DNA from: Cinclus cinclus
Lineage: Eukaryota; Chordata; Aves; Passeriformes; Cinclidae
Reading direction: 5' to 3'
Assembly (NCBI RefSeq): GCF_963662255.1
Contig: NC_085049.1
Span: 55,971,158-56,035,157 of the forward strand
DNA: 64,000 nucleotides
The notes under the pieces are model-generated. The model was not told the DNA's origin. It searched no databases and saw nothing but the letters and a program-made list of their open reading frames with translations. Position 1 is the first letter of the stretch. Each line of letters starts with the position of its first letter. The translations under genes were made by a program, and so were the position numbers. Shown piece by piece: positions 14,590 through 24,936 of the stretch.

Positions 14590-15362
14590 TTCCACACGGC
14601 ATCACAAAACAACAGAACGAGCTTGGAAGGGTCCTCTGGGAGTCATTTGGTCCAACCTCCCCCTGGGAAGCACGGCCACCCAGAGCCAGTGGCACAGGAC
14701 CTTGTCCAGATGGCTTTTGACTATGTCCTAGGACGGGGACTCCACAGTCTCACTGGGCACCCTGTGCCAGAGCTTGGTTACCCTCACAGTAAAAGAATGT
14801 TTCCTGATGTCCAGAGGGCCCCTCCTGTATTTCAGTTTGTGCCCACTGCCCCTTGTTCTGTCACTGGGCACCTCTGAAAAGAGCCTGGCCCTTTTTTCCA
14901 CACTCTCCCTCCAAGTATTTATGCCCAATGATAAGATCCCCCTCCAAGCCTTCTCTTCTCTGGATGAACAGTCCCAGTTCTCTCACCTTTCCTTGCATGT
15001 CAGATGGCTCCATCCCTTCACCACCTTAGTGGCCCTTGGCTGGATTCTCTGGTATTTTCATGTGTCTCTTGTACTGAGGTGCCCAGAACTCAGCCTAGAC
15101 CCAGCCCTCCAGTGCTGAGCAGAGGTGAAGGGTCAGGTCCCTTCATCTGCTGCCAAGGTTTCATCTAATGCTGTCATTGTTGCAAGGGCAAACTCCTGGC
15201 TCACTTTCGACCTGGTGTCCACCAGGATCCCCAGATCCTTTTCTGCCAAGCTGCTTTCTAGCTGGTCAGCCGTTAGCATGTCCAGCTAGGTACATGGGGT
15301 AATGTCCAGGTGCAAGATTTTGCACTTCTTGTTGAACTTCATGAGTCTGCTGTCAAGATCCC
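14590..15362 (-). mobile_element. CR1 LINE 3' fragment
   Basis: On the minus strand this stretch encodes a decayed CR1 ORF2 C-terminus (DRTRGSGHKLKYRRGPLDIR, then KHSFTVRVTKLWHRVPSE around 14730-14900), followed by the CR1 3' UTR toward 14590. The plus strand shows the familiar reversed CR1 wording (a GGTCCAACCTCCCC-type block near 14650, and CTCCACAGTCTCACTGGGCA near 14741). It is 5'-truncated at about 15362, where the reversed text for the RT region (GCAAGATTTTGCACTTCTTG near 15313) stops. The copy is co-oriented with LARGE1 and inactive. Confidence 0.9.
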
Positions 15363-17105
15363 ATTCTCTGTTAAATACTGTTTTTTTCCATTTACTTAAT
15401 GAAATTCCTCACTGTCCCACAGAATATATAGGACCATAGAACCCTCTGAGCTACAAAAAGTGCTCCTTGTTCAGCATGGTAAGATGGCATTTTGGCTGAT
15501 AAAGTGTTTCCCCTGTCCTTCTCTGTCCTTAAGAGCTTTGCCCTGGAAAAATGCAACCTTCAATACCATATTGATTTTGTCACTACATTCACCGCATCTT
15601 CCTACATATGCTTGGGAGGGAAAAAGAAAATCAGTCAAAATAATCCAGAGCTATGACATAGTATCCCCCTCCCCACTCCAAATCAAAGAAACCTTTGCTG
15701 CTCGGCTGGATCCACAAAAGCCCCACGAAGGTCAGTGCCTTGCAGGAGGCTGCAGGTCAGGCTGGCTGAGGTGATGGCAGCAGGCTGAAAATCAGCAGCC
15801 CTGGAGGCACAAGGTGCCACCAACATGATTCCCTGTGCTGGAGAAACAGCCAGCAGCAAACAGAAGAACTAAGAAAACAGAAAAGGCAGAGGGAAGTAGA
15901 AAATGCAGTCTGTAGATTTTGCCTCCCCAGAGCCTTCATGCCAGGTTTTACCATTAAAAATACCAAGCATCCAGAACAGACTGGTTAAAATAAAAAGAAA
16001 TGTGAATCAGCTTTTGTAGTAAATGACTCAATGGAAACATGGATATCCAGAAGTATTCAGCATCTACTTCCTCTTAACCAACTTCGACACAGGCACTATC
16101 TTCCTTGAAAACTGCATCAGTCACATCATAAACTAACTTCAAAATCTTAAAAGGAGGTGAACAGAGCCAGGTGAACTTCCAGGCCACATCAAAAGCACGG
16201 AGTATTTTAAATCTGCACGAGTTGTAGCTGAATTGCATCTGACACTGATCTGAAAAGCAGCACAATCTACATGGTGAAAGAACTGTAGAGGGAGGGATCT
16301 CTGCAGAGGAAAATCAGCCAGTCTTTTGTAGCTGCTGGCTCCAGGCAGCCCTTACAAATGTCCCAGGCATGGGAAACAACCCTGAAATTCTGATGTGTGA
16401 ATCAGATAACAATAAAAATTGTCATTTCCTCAGATTGGATAAATAACTTTCTAGACACAGCTGACAACTTGTTTTCACAGCTTTTTTCATTACTTGCTTA
16501 GTACTTTGCTGCTACTATGAACACTACAAGTAGCAAGATATTGGTTTTTTAAAGCATGTGGCCTTCATTTAAGACCAAGCTAACAGAGCTGGGGCTTTCA
16601 TGTCTCTTCTAAACTGGAGGAAAACACTGCCACCACTTTAATGATGACCGTATTTTGTGACTTGCAACATAAAACATAAAAAAGAGGGGGTAACTGAATA
16701 AGACTGATTCGCAGGCACAGGACAGGAATTTTTCTAGATGCACGTTTTTTCTCATCACTCTTTTTCACACAGGGAGAACTTCATCCTGCTGTGAATACAC
16801 GCCATGCCTCTTCCCACATTCCTGAAACTTGAGTCACAATTCCAGCAGCACTAGCACCAACCAGGATTAGTTCTAGGGTAATCCTTCCCATTTTACACTG
16901 ACTATACCTCACAATACCTAAGCTCTTTGCAGGGACATGTGACTGATCATTCTTTCTCACTCTGATGCTTCCAGAAGAGCAGTATCAACACCTTGTTGCA
17001 GAGACTGGGTTAACTGAATCATTGAGGAAGCAGACAAATAGGTTAGCATTTAAATATGACTAAACATTCAAGCCTTTCTTTAGCACATTTCTTTTTTATA
17101 TAACC

Positions 17106-17147
<42 letters not shown>
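17106..17147. repeat. (ATA)n / (AAT)n microsatellite, about 14 units
   Basis: An uninterrupted trinucleotide run of 42 bp. It creates a poly-Tyr stretch in a meaningless minus-strand ORF. It is probably length-polymorphic. Confidence 0.97.
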
Positions 17148-17310
17148 GAAACAACCTAGATTGAGAAATTCAAAGTCATCAAAGATCCTGAGAGAAGGAA
17201 GAAGACGATTACTGTCATTACTAACAGTTTTCTCAGAAGGAATGCCAAAAGCAGTATCATTGCATCTCACCTTCAGAAAATCACTGCCTTTGCTCCATCC
17301 TTGTCAGGCA

Positions 17311-17378
17311 TCCAGCAAACATTAACAGAAGAGCCTTATTTAAACAAAAACCAGACTCTTCTATTAATGTTTGCTGGA
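17311..17378 (-). repeat. Inverted repeat / long-stem hairpin (23-bp arms, 22-nt loop)
   Basis: The arms at 17311-17333 and 17356-17378 are reverse complements over 23 positions with one exception, and a further A-T pair is available at 17310/17379. In RNA read from the LARGE1 sense (minus) strand the exception becomes a U-G wobble, so the stem is uninterrupted; in plus-strand RNA it would be a C-A mismatch. The pentamer CTTGT occurs just outside both ends (17300-17304 and 17382-17386). It is not part of any repeat I recognise. It could be a template-switch fold-back, a tiny MITE-like remnant, or an intronic small-RNA hairpin. Confidence 0.85.
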
Positions 17379-18238
17379 TAACTTGTACCTTCCACATTGA
17401 ATTTCGTTTTTTCCTGGGTGATTCATGGATTTTGATTGCACTGATATTCCCCCCATAACAAGTCCTTACTATTTATATGAATGGTTGTCAAGGAAACCAA
17501 AAATCCAGCAAAGCTGGGTAACTTCTAAGTTCAGAATTTCTGGTTTCTGAGTATTTTAAGAAACAATAATAACTTGCTCTAAGAAACAATTGTAAGGAGA
17601 AAGGAATTTATACATCTCTGCTAAAATAATTTTTCTATTTCTGCTGGCCTTTGTGGCTCTTCTTGCTTGTTACAGAAACACTGCTGACTTTAATAGGATT
17701 CTGTCTCATCTTTCACTTTAAGAAACAGAGGATGTCTTCCACATATGTGCGCAACAAGGCTGGATACAAATAACAGTTAGCAAAAAGGTTGAGATAGAAA
17801 TGGATGATTATTTGAACCTCTGGGTCCTGGATAACGTAGAGCAAATGCAGAAACCATAAAGCAAGCCACAACTGGAAAGAAGATTAGATATTAGAAAGGC
17901 AGAACAAACAAAACTCCAAAATCAGCACCAGCATACAGCAAAGGAAAATAACTGCAAATTAATTTTCATCTCTGTACCAAAGTCCATAACACAGTCTGAC
18001 TGATGTTGAGGACTTTTTCTTTTTATTTTCTTTCCAAATCTCTCACCAATGTACACGTGCACACAAAGGGCAGGTAAGTGGGAAAAACCTGATTTAAAGA
18101 TCCTTCTTCAAAACAACTTCTTTAACAACAAGATTAACTGAGGGTGCCAAGAGCTTATCCATGCTTTATATGGATGCAACTGCAGACAAAAAGTAAAACT
18201 GATGTGTTTGGGGGTTTTTAGCTTGTTTTGTTGGGTGG

Positions 18239-18270
18239 TTTTTGTTTTGTTTTGTTTTTTTTTTTTTTTG
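18239..18270. repeat. (TTTTG)n / poly-T tract
   Basis: A T-rich pentamer array (TTTTGTTTTG) runs into an uninterrupted run of T. It reads as an A-rich (CAAAA)n tract in the LARGE1 sense. No retroposed body was recognised beside it. Confidence 0.85.
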
Positions 18271-18746
18271 GTCTCTAGCATTGAGGTTGCAAGACATTCA
18301 GCCATACAGCTTCTTGAGAAAAGAAAGGATAATTCACCTACTGGGATCTTTAAGGACTGTCTCCCTACCCTTAGGTATTTAGCTGGCTTTTCTCCTACCT
18401 TAGTTAGCTCCATCAAACTCAAATGGCCAGCTTCTATTTGAATCCTTTTCTTTACTCTCATTTGAGACTTTCTGAATTTCTTCACTCTTTCTTGCTATCT
18501 CCAAAACGCTGAATGCCCTCTTTGTTTTCCTCTCTTCATTTGTGCAAGATGAGACTGCAGAATGGGAAAGTCTGCCCAGTCTCAGTTAGTGCTGTTTCTT
18601 GTTCCTTTGAGGCCTCTGGCATCAACCCCAGCTGTTTTCAGTGCAGCAGTCAAGGGTGGAAGACCTAAAAGGGTCTGAGCATCCCTAGAGAGCTCAGTGA
18701 GAACCAGCCAAACACCAACCTCCCAGTCCCACCTCTGCAAAGGTGG

Positions 18747-18781
18747 GAGGCAAAACTACAAAGAAGAGGCAAAACTACAAA
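18747..18781. repeat. Short tandem duplication, period 19
   Basis: The 16-mer GAGGCAAAACTACAAA occurs at 18747-18762 and again at 18766-18781 with no mismatch, separated by AGA. Non-coding. Confidence 0.8.
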
Positions 18782-18807
18782 TCTTCCCTAGAAGATAAAA
18801 TAAAGCC

Positions 18808-18822
18808 TTTTTTTTTTTTTTT
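18808..18822. repeat. Poly-T run (15 T)
   Basis: Homopolymer of 15 T followed by a pyrimidine-rich stretch. It lies within the intron and not next to a used splice acceptor. Confidence 0.9.
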
Positions 18823-19593
18823 CCTTCTTCCTGTTAGCGAATGAGTGAAAAGAGACAAACAAGCTGAAGCAGATAAAATGGCAGGAAGCCAGAGCTTTCT
18901 GCTAAAAGCTGACTGACAGGTGGATGCGGCTGGAATTTGCCCAGTGGTGAAAACTCATGGCTGCCCTTCTCGCTTCATCTGTATGGAAAGATAAGAAAGA
19001 TCAATTGCTCACTTTAATTTGCTACTGAACGCAATCAACAAGCTCTTTGTGCTAATTCATCAGGGAAGATACAAATCCATGAAAATATTATCACTGTCAG
19101 CTTTTTCACTTCAGTAACTAGGCAAGTACATATACATTAGCTGCAGCCATTCCATTTCTAGCACATTTCCATGCAGCTCTTGAGGTCAAAGCCCAGAGGC
19201 ACACAACCTGCATTTTGCACGATGTCAGGATAACAAACAGGTGTCATCAAGATGCACTCTCCAGAATAAAAAGCAACAGCATATCCTGCATAAAAACATG
19301 TTTTGTTGGATAGACAACAGCTGGAACTCAGTGACAAAAAAATGCATATGAAGTGGGATTCTTTCTTTTTTAAGGGTGATGGAAGAAGGCTGCAGAACAG
19401 TTACAGCAACTATTACTAACCAAGTAATGCCTGGCAGGAGATTGCAGGTCTAAAATACCAGTTAGAATGCGTACTGTCATTCTCAACCAGACACCAAGAA
19501 TGTCGAGGGAATGACTTCCCACACTTTTAAGCCTGAAAGATCCCCATTCCAGTATCCATACGAAACAGTATTCAACAGCCAGAGCTGCAAAAT

Positions 19594-19825
19594 AAAGAAT
19601 CACAGCATCACAGACTATCTCAAGTTAGATGGGACCCATAAGAATCATTGAGTGCAACTCCCTGCTCCTCACAGGACTACTTAAAAGTAAACCAAATGAC
19701 TAACAGGTTTGTCCATGGTCAGCCTTGGTGTCATGACCAGAGTTCAAGAGCTTGGTGACATGACCCTGGGGAGCCTCTTCCAGTGCCCCTTTCAATTAAG
19801 AGCTTCCCTGATGTCCTAGGATGGT
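19594..19825 (-). mobile_element. CR1 LINE short 3'-end fragment
   Basis: The plus strand begins with the repeated terminal octamer typical of CR1 3' ends (AATCACAGCATCACAG at about 19598). It continues with a decayed 3' UTR (GATGGGACCCATAAGAATC, then CTGGGGAGCCTCTTCCAGTG). Only about 230 bp remain. The orientation and subfamily differ in detail from the 46485 and 6121 copies, so this is an independent insertion. It is non-coding. Confidence 0.82.
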
Positions 19826-20662
19826 TTGTGGAAAGGATGTGGGAATGCAGCTTCCACCAGATCTCTGATACCCTAACACAAAGTCAAAACATAGCAAATA
19901 CAGATCAGAAAAACGACCCATTCTTCTATTCAGAAGTAAATCCCTACCTAATATAGGGCATCTCACCAGTAAAATCACCTTTCTTCAGACTAAACTTTTT
20001 ACTGTTTCTGCCTAAAGAGTAAGAATAGTAGAACTTCAACAGCTGAAAATGCTGCACCAAAAAAGGCCATTAGTGGGTAGAACACACATTCAACCTGTGG
20101 AATAAATGCTATATCCCATAAAGAACTCTTAAGTCTCTCATTTTCACCAAAAGCAAAGAATTTGAGGGAAAACAAATCATCCTCCACTCTGCAGAGTTGG
20201 AAGCCATGTGAGTGGAACGTCTTATATCACAATTATTGGTTCATGGCAAAAACTGCATGAAGCAGTGTTCTTTTCTCCAGTGCTAAGTATTATAATATGT
20301 CAAAACTCCTGGGAACGAAAACGCTCCAGGAGTACATCTAGAATAAAAATAATAATAAAGGATAAAAGGTATGACAATTATGAACAAGCAAAACTAACAC
20401 TAACCTAGTGCAAGAAGCAGCAAATGTGACAGAAGGTGAAAAAGTGTTCTCCTTTGTTATTAGAAGGAGTAGCACCTCATTAATAACCTTACTACATATC
20501 TCAAAAAATGAAACTTTGTAGAACTGCAGATAGACCTGAAAAGTGATAACTCCACTAACAGAAACAAAGTTTCTCAATTTAGAAGTTCAAATGTTCCCAT
20601 ACCAAGTTGACCCAATAAGAGGTGATGCCAATGGCATTTCACTAAGAATGTAATTACAGATT

Positions 20663-20677
20663 CCCCCCCTCCCCCCC
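20663..20677. repeat. C7-T-C7 tract
   Basis: Two runs of seven C separated by one T. Low complexity only. Confidence 0.9.
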
Positions 20678-22636
20678 TTTATAGCAAGTATTGAGATTAA
20701 AATCAGCCTGGACACCCTTGCCTGGACTGAGATGGTTTCAGAAGACCTATGAGAAGAGTGACTTCAGTGTGTGCTCGTGTTGTGCCAGGCACACAGCACG
20801 ACTTTGTCATTTCCAGTGCTGTGAAAACACGTCACACAAAAAGGTGTGCCCAGACAAGGTGAACATCATTTTTCTCCACAAGAATGACTATTTCAGCCCC
20901 AGCCCTTCAGAATACTTGGTGTCTACACTGCCTGCTGAACTGCTCCATTGGAAGTGGCCCACATCTGATCTACTGCCCACCACATCCCTGAATCTCAGAT
21001 GCTTCTCAGAAATAAGCCTGTACCACAGGCTTTACAAATGAGGAAATCTAACCATTTCAGCTCCCTGGTTGTGAACCAAGAATATTCTTGGAGTCCTTGA
21101 AGCCTCCTATCTTTTCCAACTTACCAATCAGACATGGATACACATCAGTGTATCAGTATATATCATATATTCAGTAAATGCATATACTTCAGTTCTTTGT
21201 AAATCTAGAAGCAAGGCTCACTAAATATTTTGATAAAATGCTCACATCAGTACTGATCCTCACTAGGAATTACTTCAACAGTCAATGCTGCTCTTCTATG
21301 AGTAAACAAATGCCCTTTGACAAGGAGGTGTCCATGTGAGCAAGTGAAAAGCCATTAAGATCTAAGACCATCTAACTTCAGTCATTGTATGTCTTCCCAG
21401 CTTTTTTACCTCCAGGTGCCAAAGAAAGAAATTGCACTGGAGCACAGGATGACCATTAACTCACCCCAGCAAGTAAAGGGGATATACAACCTATACCCCC
21501 ATGCAGATCAAAGTGTCCAAATAACTTCTGTACATCCAAGGTTAGGACAGAAAAATGCTCCAATTTCTCACAGGTGGATGATAATGTTCTGAGAAAGCAG
21601 GTGCTGTAAAGGGGACACATGGAACAAATGACAGCTGCCCAGGTTAGTTTGAGACATTGTGTCTTTTTTAGGCTTTCCCAGAGCATGCTTTTTAATTTTT
21701 GTCAAACTGAATAATTTTTGGAAAATCTCATGTGCAGTTATTCATCTTTTTCTCGTTCTCTGCTAAAATTGCCTTCCCCGGAGGTGCAGCACATGTTGCT
21801 GCAATGAGCAATGTTTAAGAAGCTGAATGCCAAACAAAAATCCTTGCTGTTGAAATGTCACAGTCAGCCACTATGATACAAATGTGGGTGATGTTAAATG
21901 GAAGAGAGCTATTTCCTTAGTCCTCACTCAACATATGTTACAAAGAGCAGCTATCCTGCCTTCCTGGTGGACATGGAACAGAATAACTGTACTGCTTTTC
22001 CCTAGAATCAAGAAAAAATGTGGAGCTACAGAGAGGCCCACAGCAATCAGAACTGAATTATAAACTAACACAGAACTCCAATGTTTTTTCAAACAACAGT
22101 AGGAAAGTACAAGGGGTTTACAAAGTCACACATGAGGCTTTCTTCTGGAATAGCAGAAGCACTGCACAATGTAACACAGGAGGCAGACTGAGACCCTTGA
22201 AAGAGCTCCAGGAAATACTGCACCTTCTTGCATCACACTGGGCTTCATCTCAGTATACCAAACTCTAACAGTTCTAAATCTCAAATTAACTGATTATATC
22301 ACTAAATCTGAACAGAAACTACATAAAAATCTGCAAGAAACTATTCCGTGCTTGATATCTTGCCTCCCTCCACAGAATCAGAGGTGACATTGCTCATGAA
22401 AGCTACATGTCACTAAGCAGATGACAACTGCTAAGTCAGAAAGGCACTGAGCCCCATCATCATGACCAGTTTCTGACCAACCTCAGAGATCTCCATGGCA
22501 CTTCTTTCTGAAGACCTGTTCAGAACAGGTAGAAATGTAAGACCCGGTTTGATTTTATGTAAAATTACTTTCTTCATATTTAGGTCTGAACAATAATGAA
22601 AAATACAACTAAAGAACAGTCTCCAAAGTTGCTTTC

Positions 22637-22663
22637 TTTGTTTTTTTGTTTTTTTGTTTTTTG
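22637..22663. repeat. (T6-7 G)n low-complexity array
   Basis: T runs of six to seven separated by single G residues. This is a simple slippage-prone array in intron. Confidence 0.88.
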
Positions 22664-24799
22664 TGCAGAAGAGGGACTGTGAGGACAGAGGAAGCACTGC
22701 TTGGGCTACTCAGGATAGCAGGATAGATTCTGACCTCTTCACAAAGGTTCCACTGTGCTGGCGAGTTTGAATTGCTATCTGTTCCTTGGTGGATACTAAT
22801 TTCCTCCCGAACAGTCTGAAGGAAAATATCTTGGCTTACAAAACCAGGCCTGTTAATTTCCAGTCATCTGTACTGAAAACCATGGATAAAAGACCTTGCT
22901 CTTAACATGGTAGCCTTGTGCTACAGCTACAAGTTATTTTATCACCTGAGACTTCAGGTCTCTAGCATTCAATACATCCATTAGCAAATACACAAAATCT
23001 CAATTATAAAGGGGAAATTCAAGTCTAAAACTAAGCCACACGAGTTATAAAAACCTGTAAAATGTTGTGATTATAGACTTTGTTTTCCAAAATTTTGAAT
23101 TTGCGTATCTAAAAAAAATATAGAGAAGGGGAAAAGACAGGAAGAAACAGCAGTCTGTGCCTACTATTTCAATGACATGGGCAGTAGGTCAGTTCACAGA
23201 AAGACAAAAGGCTGGTGAAATGCAGGAGCACTGCAAGCCCCCCTAACACCTGGCAGTTTTAGATCAAAACCTCAGTGCTGTAGAAACACTTTAAGTGAAT
23301 ACTTAGAGCTGCATAAATGAACGTAAACACAAACAGATGCTGGGTTTCTCATTCTGTATTGTATTAATAGCAATTAGATCTTGCATTATGAAGTGGAAAA
23401 GAAATGAAGGAAAGTAGTGTACTAGTGTACTTCTGCTTTTTAACTTTGGTGTGTTTGCTTCTGAGGCACACAGTGAACTACTTCACAGATAAACAACTCT
23501 ATGCTGCCCTTAACAATAAATAATCTGCATGCAGTGCAATGCAAATGCAGTCAAACCCTTACAACCCATGATAGTTTAGGAGTCAGTCACTATTACTGTA
23601 GATAGATTGTTATAGATGGCTGCAACATCCAGTGGAACATCTTGACTAGGAAGATGGTGGAAGGCAGGAGAATGCTGACTAATTCTACTGTTCAAGGCTT
23701 TATCAACACTGCTATTGTTGTCACCCTCTTAAATTGATGTGAAAAACACCAAGCTAACAATGTGTTCATCAAATACACTCTCACATCTTCCCAACTGCCC
23801 ATCAGAATCCCTCTCTCCCATGCTCAGCTGGTGGTAGCTGCCATTCTGTTAGAAGTATTTGTTTGATCATGGTTCCAAAACTGGTATATGGCAATATTAC
23901 GATACATACAGCCCAATTACTACTATCATTCACTGGAAGAGCATCTGCTGGTATCCAAAGATTTGATAGCATTTGAGTTGCTTTTGGTCCATTTTCTGCC
24001 AAGGCACTCACATACTGAGCACACTTTTAAACAGCTAACATTATTGGGATTTTTTACAATAATTTTTGCATGGACAATACAATGTACCAGACAGGACACT
24101 TGCTTGCTGCCTGGATGGTAAAGGGAGTCTCCATAGCAAGGGTTCTTACAGGGTCACCCTAGCTGGATGGGGTGAAACTCCCTAAAACATGCCTCTGTAC
24201 AATTTTGGTAACCCAGCTGACCCATGGTCCTACCTGACCACTGCAAGATATGTATACTGTGTCACTATAGATCACCTTAATCTGTGTACAAAACATTTCC
24301 TAACTATCTTAAGCATGTACAAAAGACTGTCCTACATGATCATTTCTACACATGCAGGAACTGCTCCTATTGATTTTCTTACTCTTGTACAATTGATTAA
24401 CTTTGCAGCAGAAACTGTCTGTGAATATCTGGGACAGCCAGATTCTTTGCCCAGGATGTTAATCGACATGCTCAAGCATACAAATTGGTCTAGGCACAGC
24501 AGGGTCTGCCTGGGAAATCTCAAGAACTGTCTGAAATTCCCACCAGGACTGCTCCTGTAACAAGCAGTCAAATACTTACTGTGCTAGAAGTTCCATCAAT
24601 CACCTGGTTTCAACTTGGGCTGCTGTCTCAAACCAGTCCTCTATCTCATCTGTGCACACAAGCAGCCTGGGAGCTCCTGGACCACTGTGAGAATTCAAGT
24701 GCACTGGGGGTGCACATAGGTATAGCCCTGAGAGCCAACCATACTACAATCATAATTAAAGAATTAAACTTTATTTTTCTGTTTAAATCTCACTGCCCT

Positions 24800-24936
24800 T
24801 GCCCACTAGCTCAGCTGGCTAGAGCGTGATGCTAATAACACCAAGGTCATGGGCTCAATCTCTCTATGGACCTTTCACTTAAGAGCTGGACTCGATGATC
24901 CTTGTGGGTCCCTTCTAACTCAGAGTATTTTGTGAT
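24800..24936 (+). mobile_element. tRNA-Ile/CR1 chimeric SINE (TguSINE1-like)
   Basis: Bases 24800-24872 align along their whole length with tRNA-Ile. An intact RNA polymerase III A box (TAGCTCAGCTGG) lies at 24807-24818. The anticodon position reads AAT at 24834-24836, within GCTAATAAC. A decayed B box (GGGCTCAATCT) lies at 24851-24861. The remainder, 24873-24936, is a CR1 3' tail (GAGCTGGACTCGATGATCCT onward, ending TTTTGTGAT), the part CR1 reverse transcriptase recognises. This tRNA-Ile head plus CR1 tail is the known architecture of TguSINE1 of songbirds and supports a passerine source. The acceptor stem is not complementary, so it is not a working tRNA gene. It is antisense to LARGE1. Confidence 0.88.

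Noticed and set aside
24189..24560. 123-residue plus-strand ORF
   Set aside because: No family resemblance and no supporting gene structure; antisense within the LARGE1 intron. Treated as chance.
24800..24872. Possible functional tRNA-Ile gene
   Set aside because: The acceptor stem does not pair, the T-arm and B box are degraded, and a CR1 tail follows, so it is the head of a SINE.
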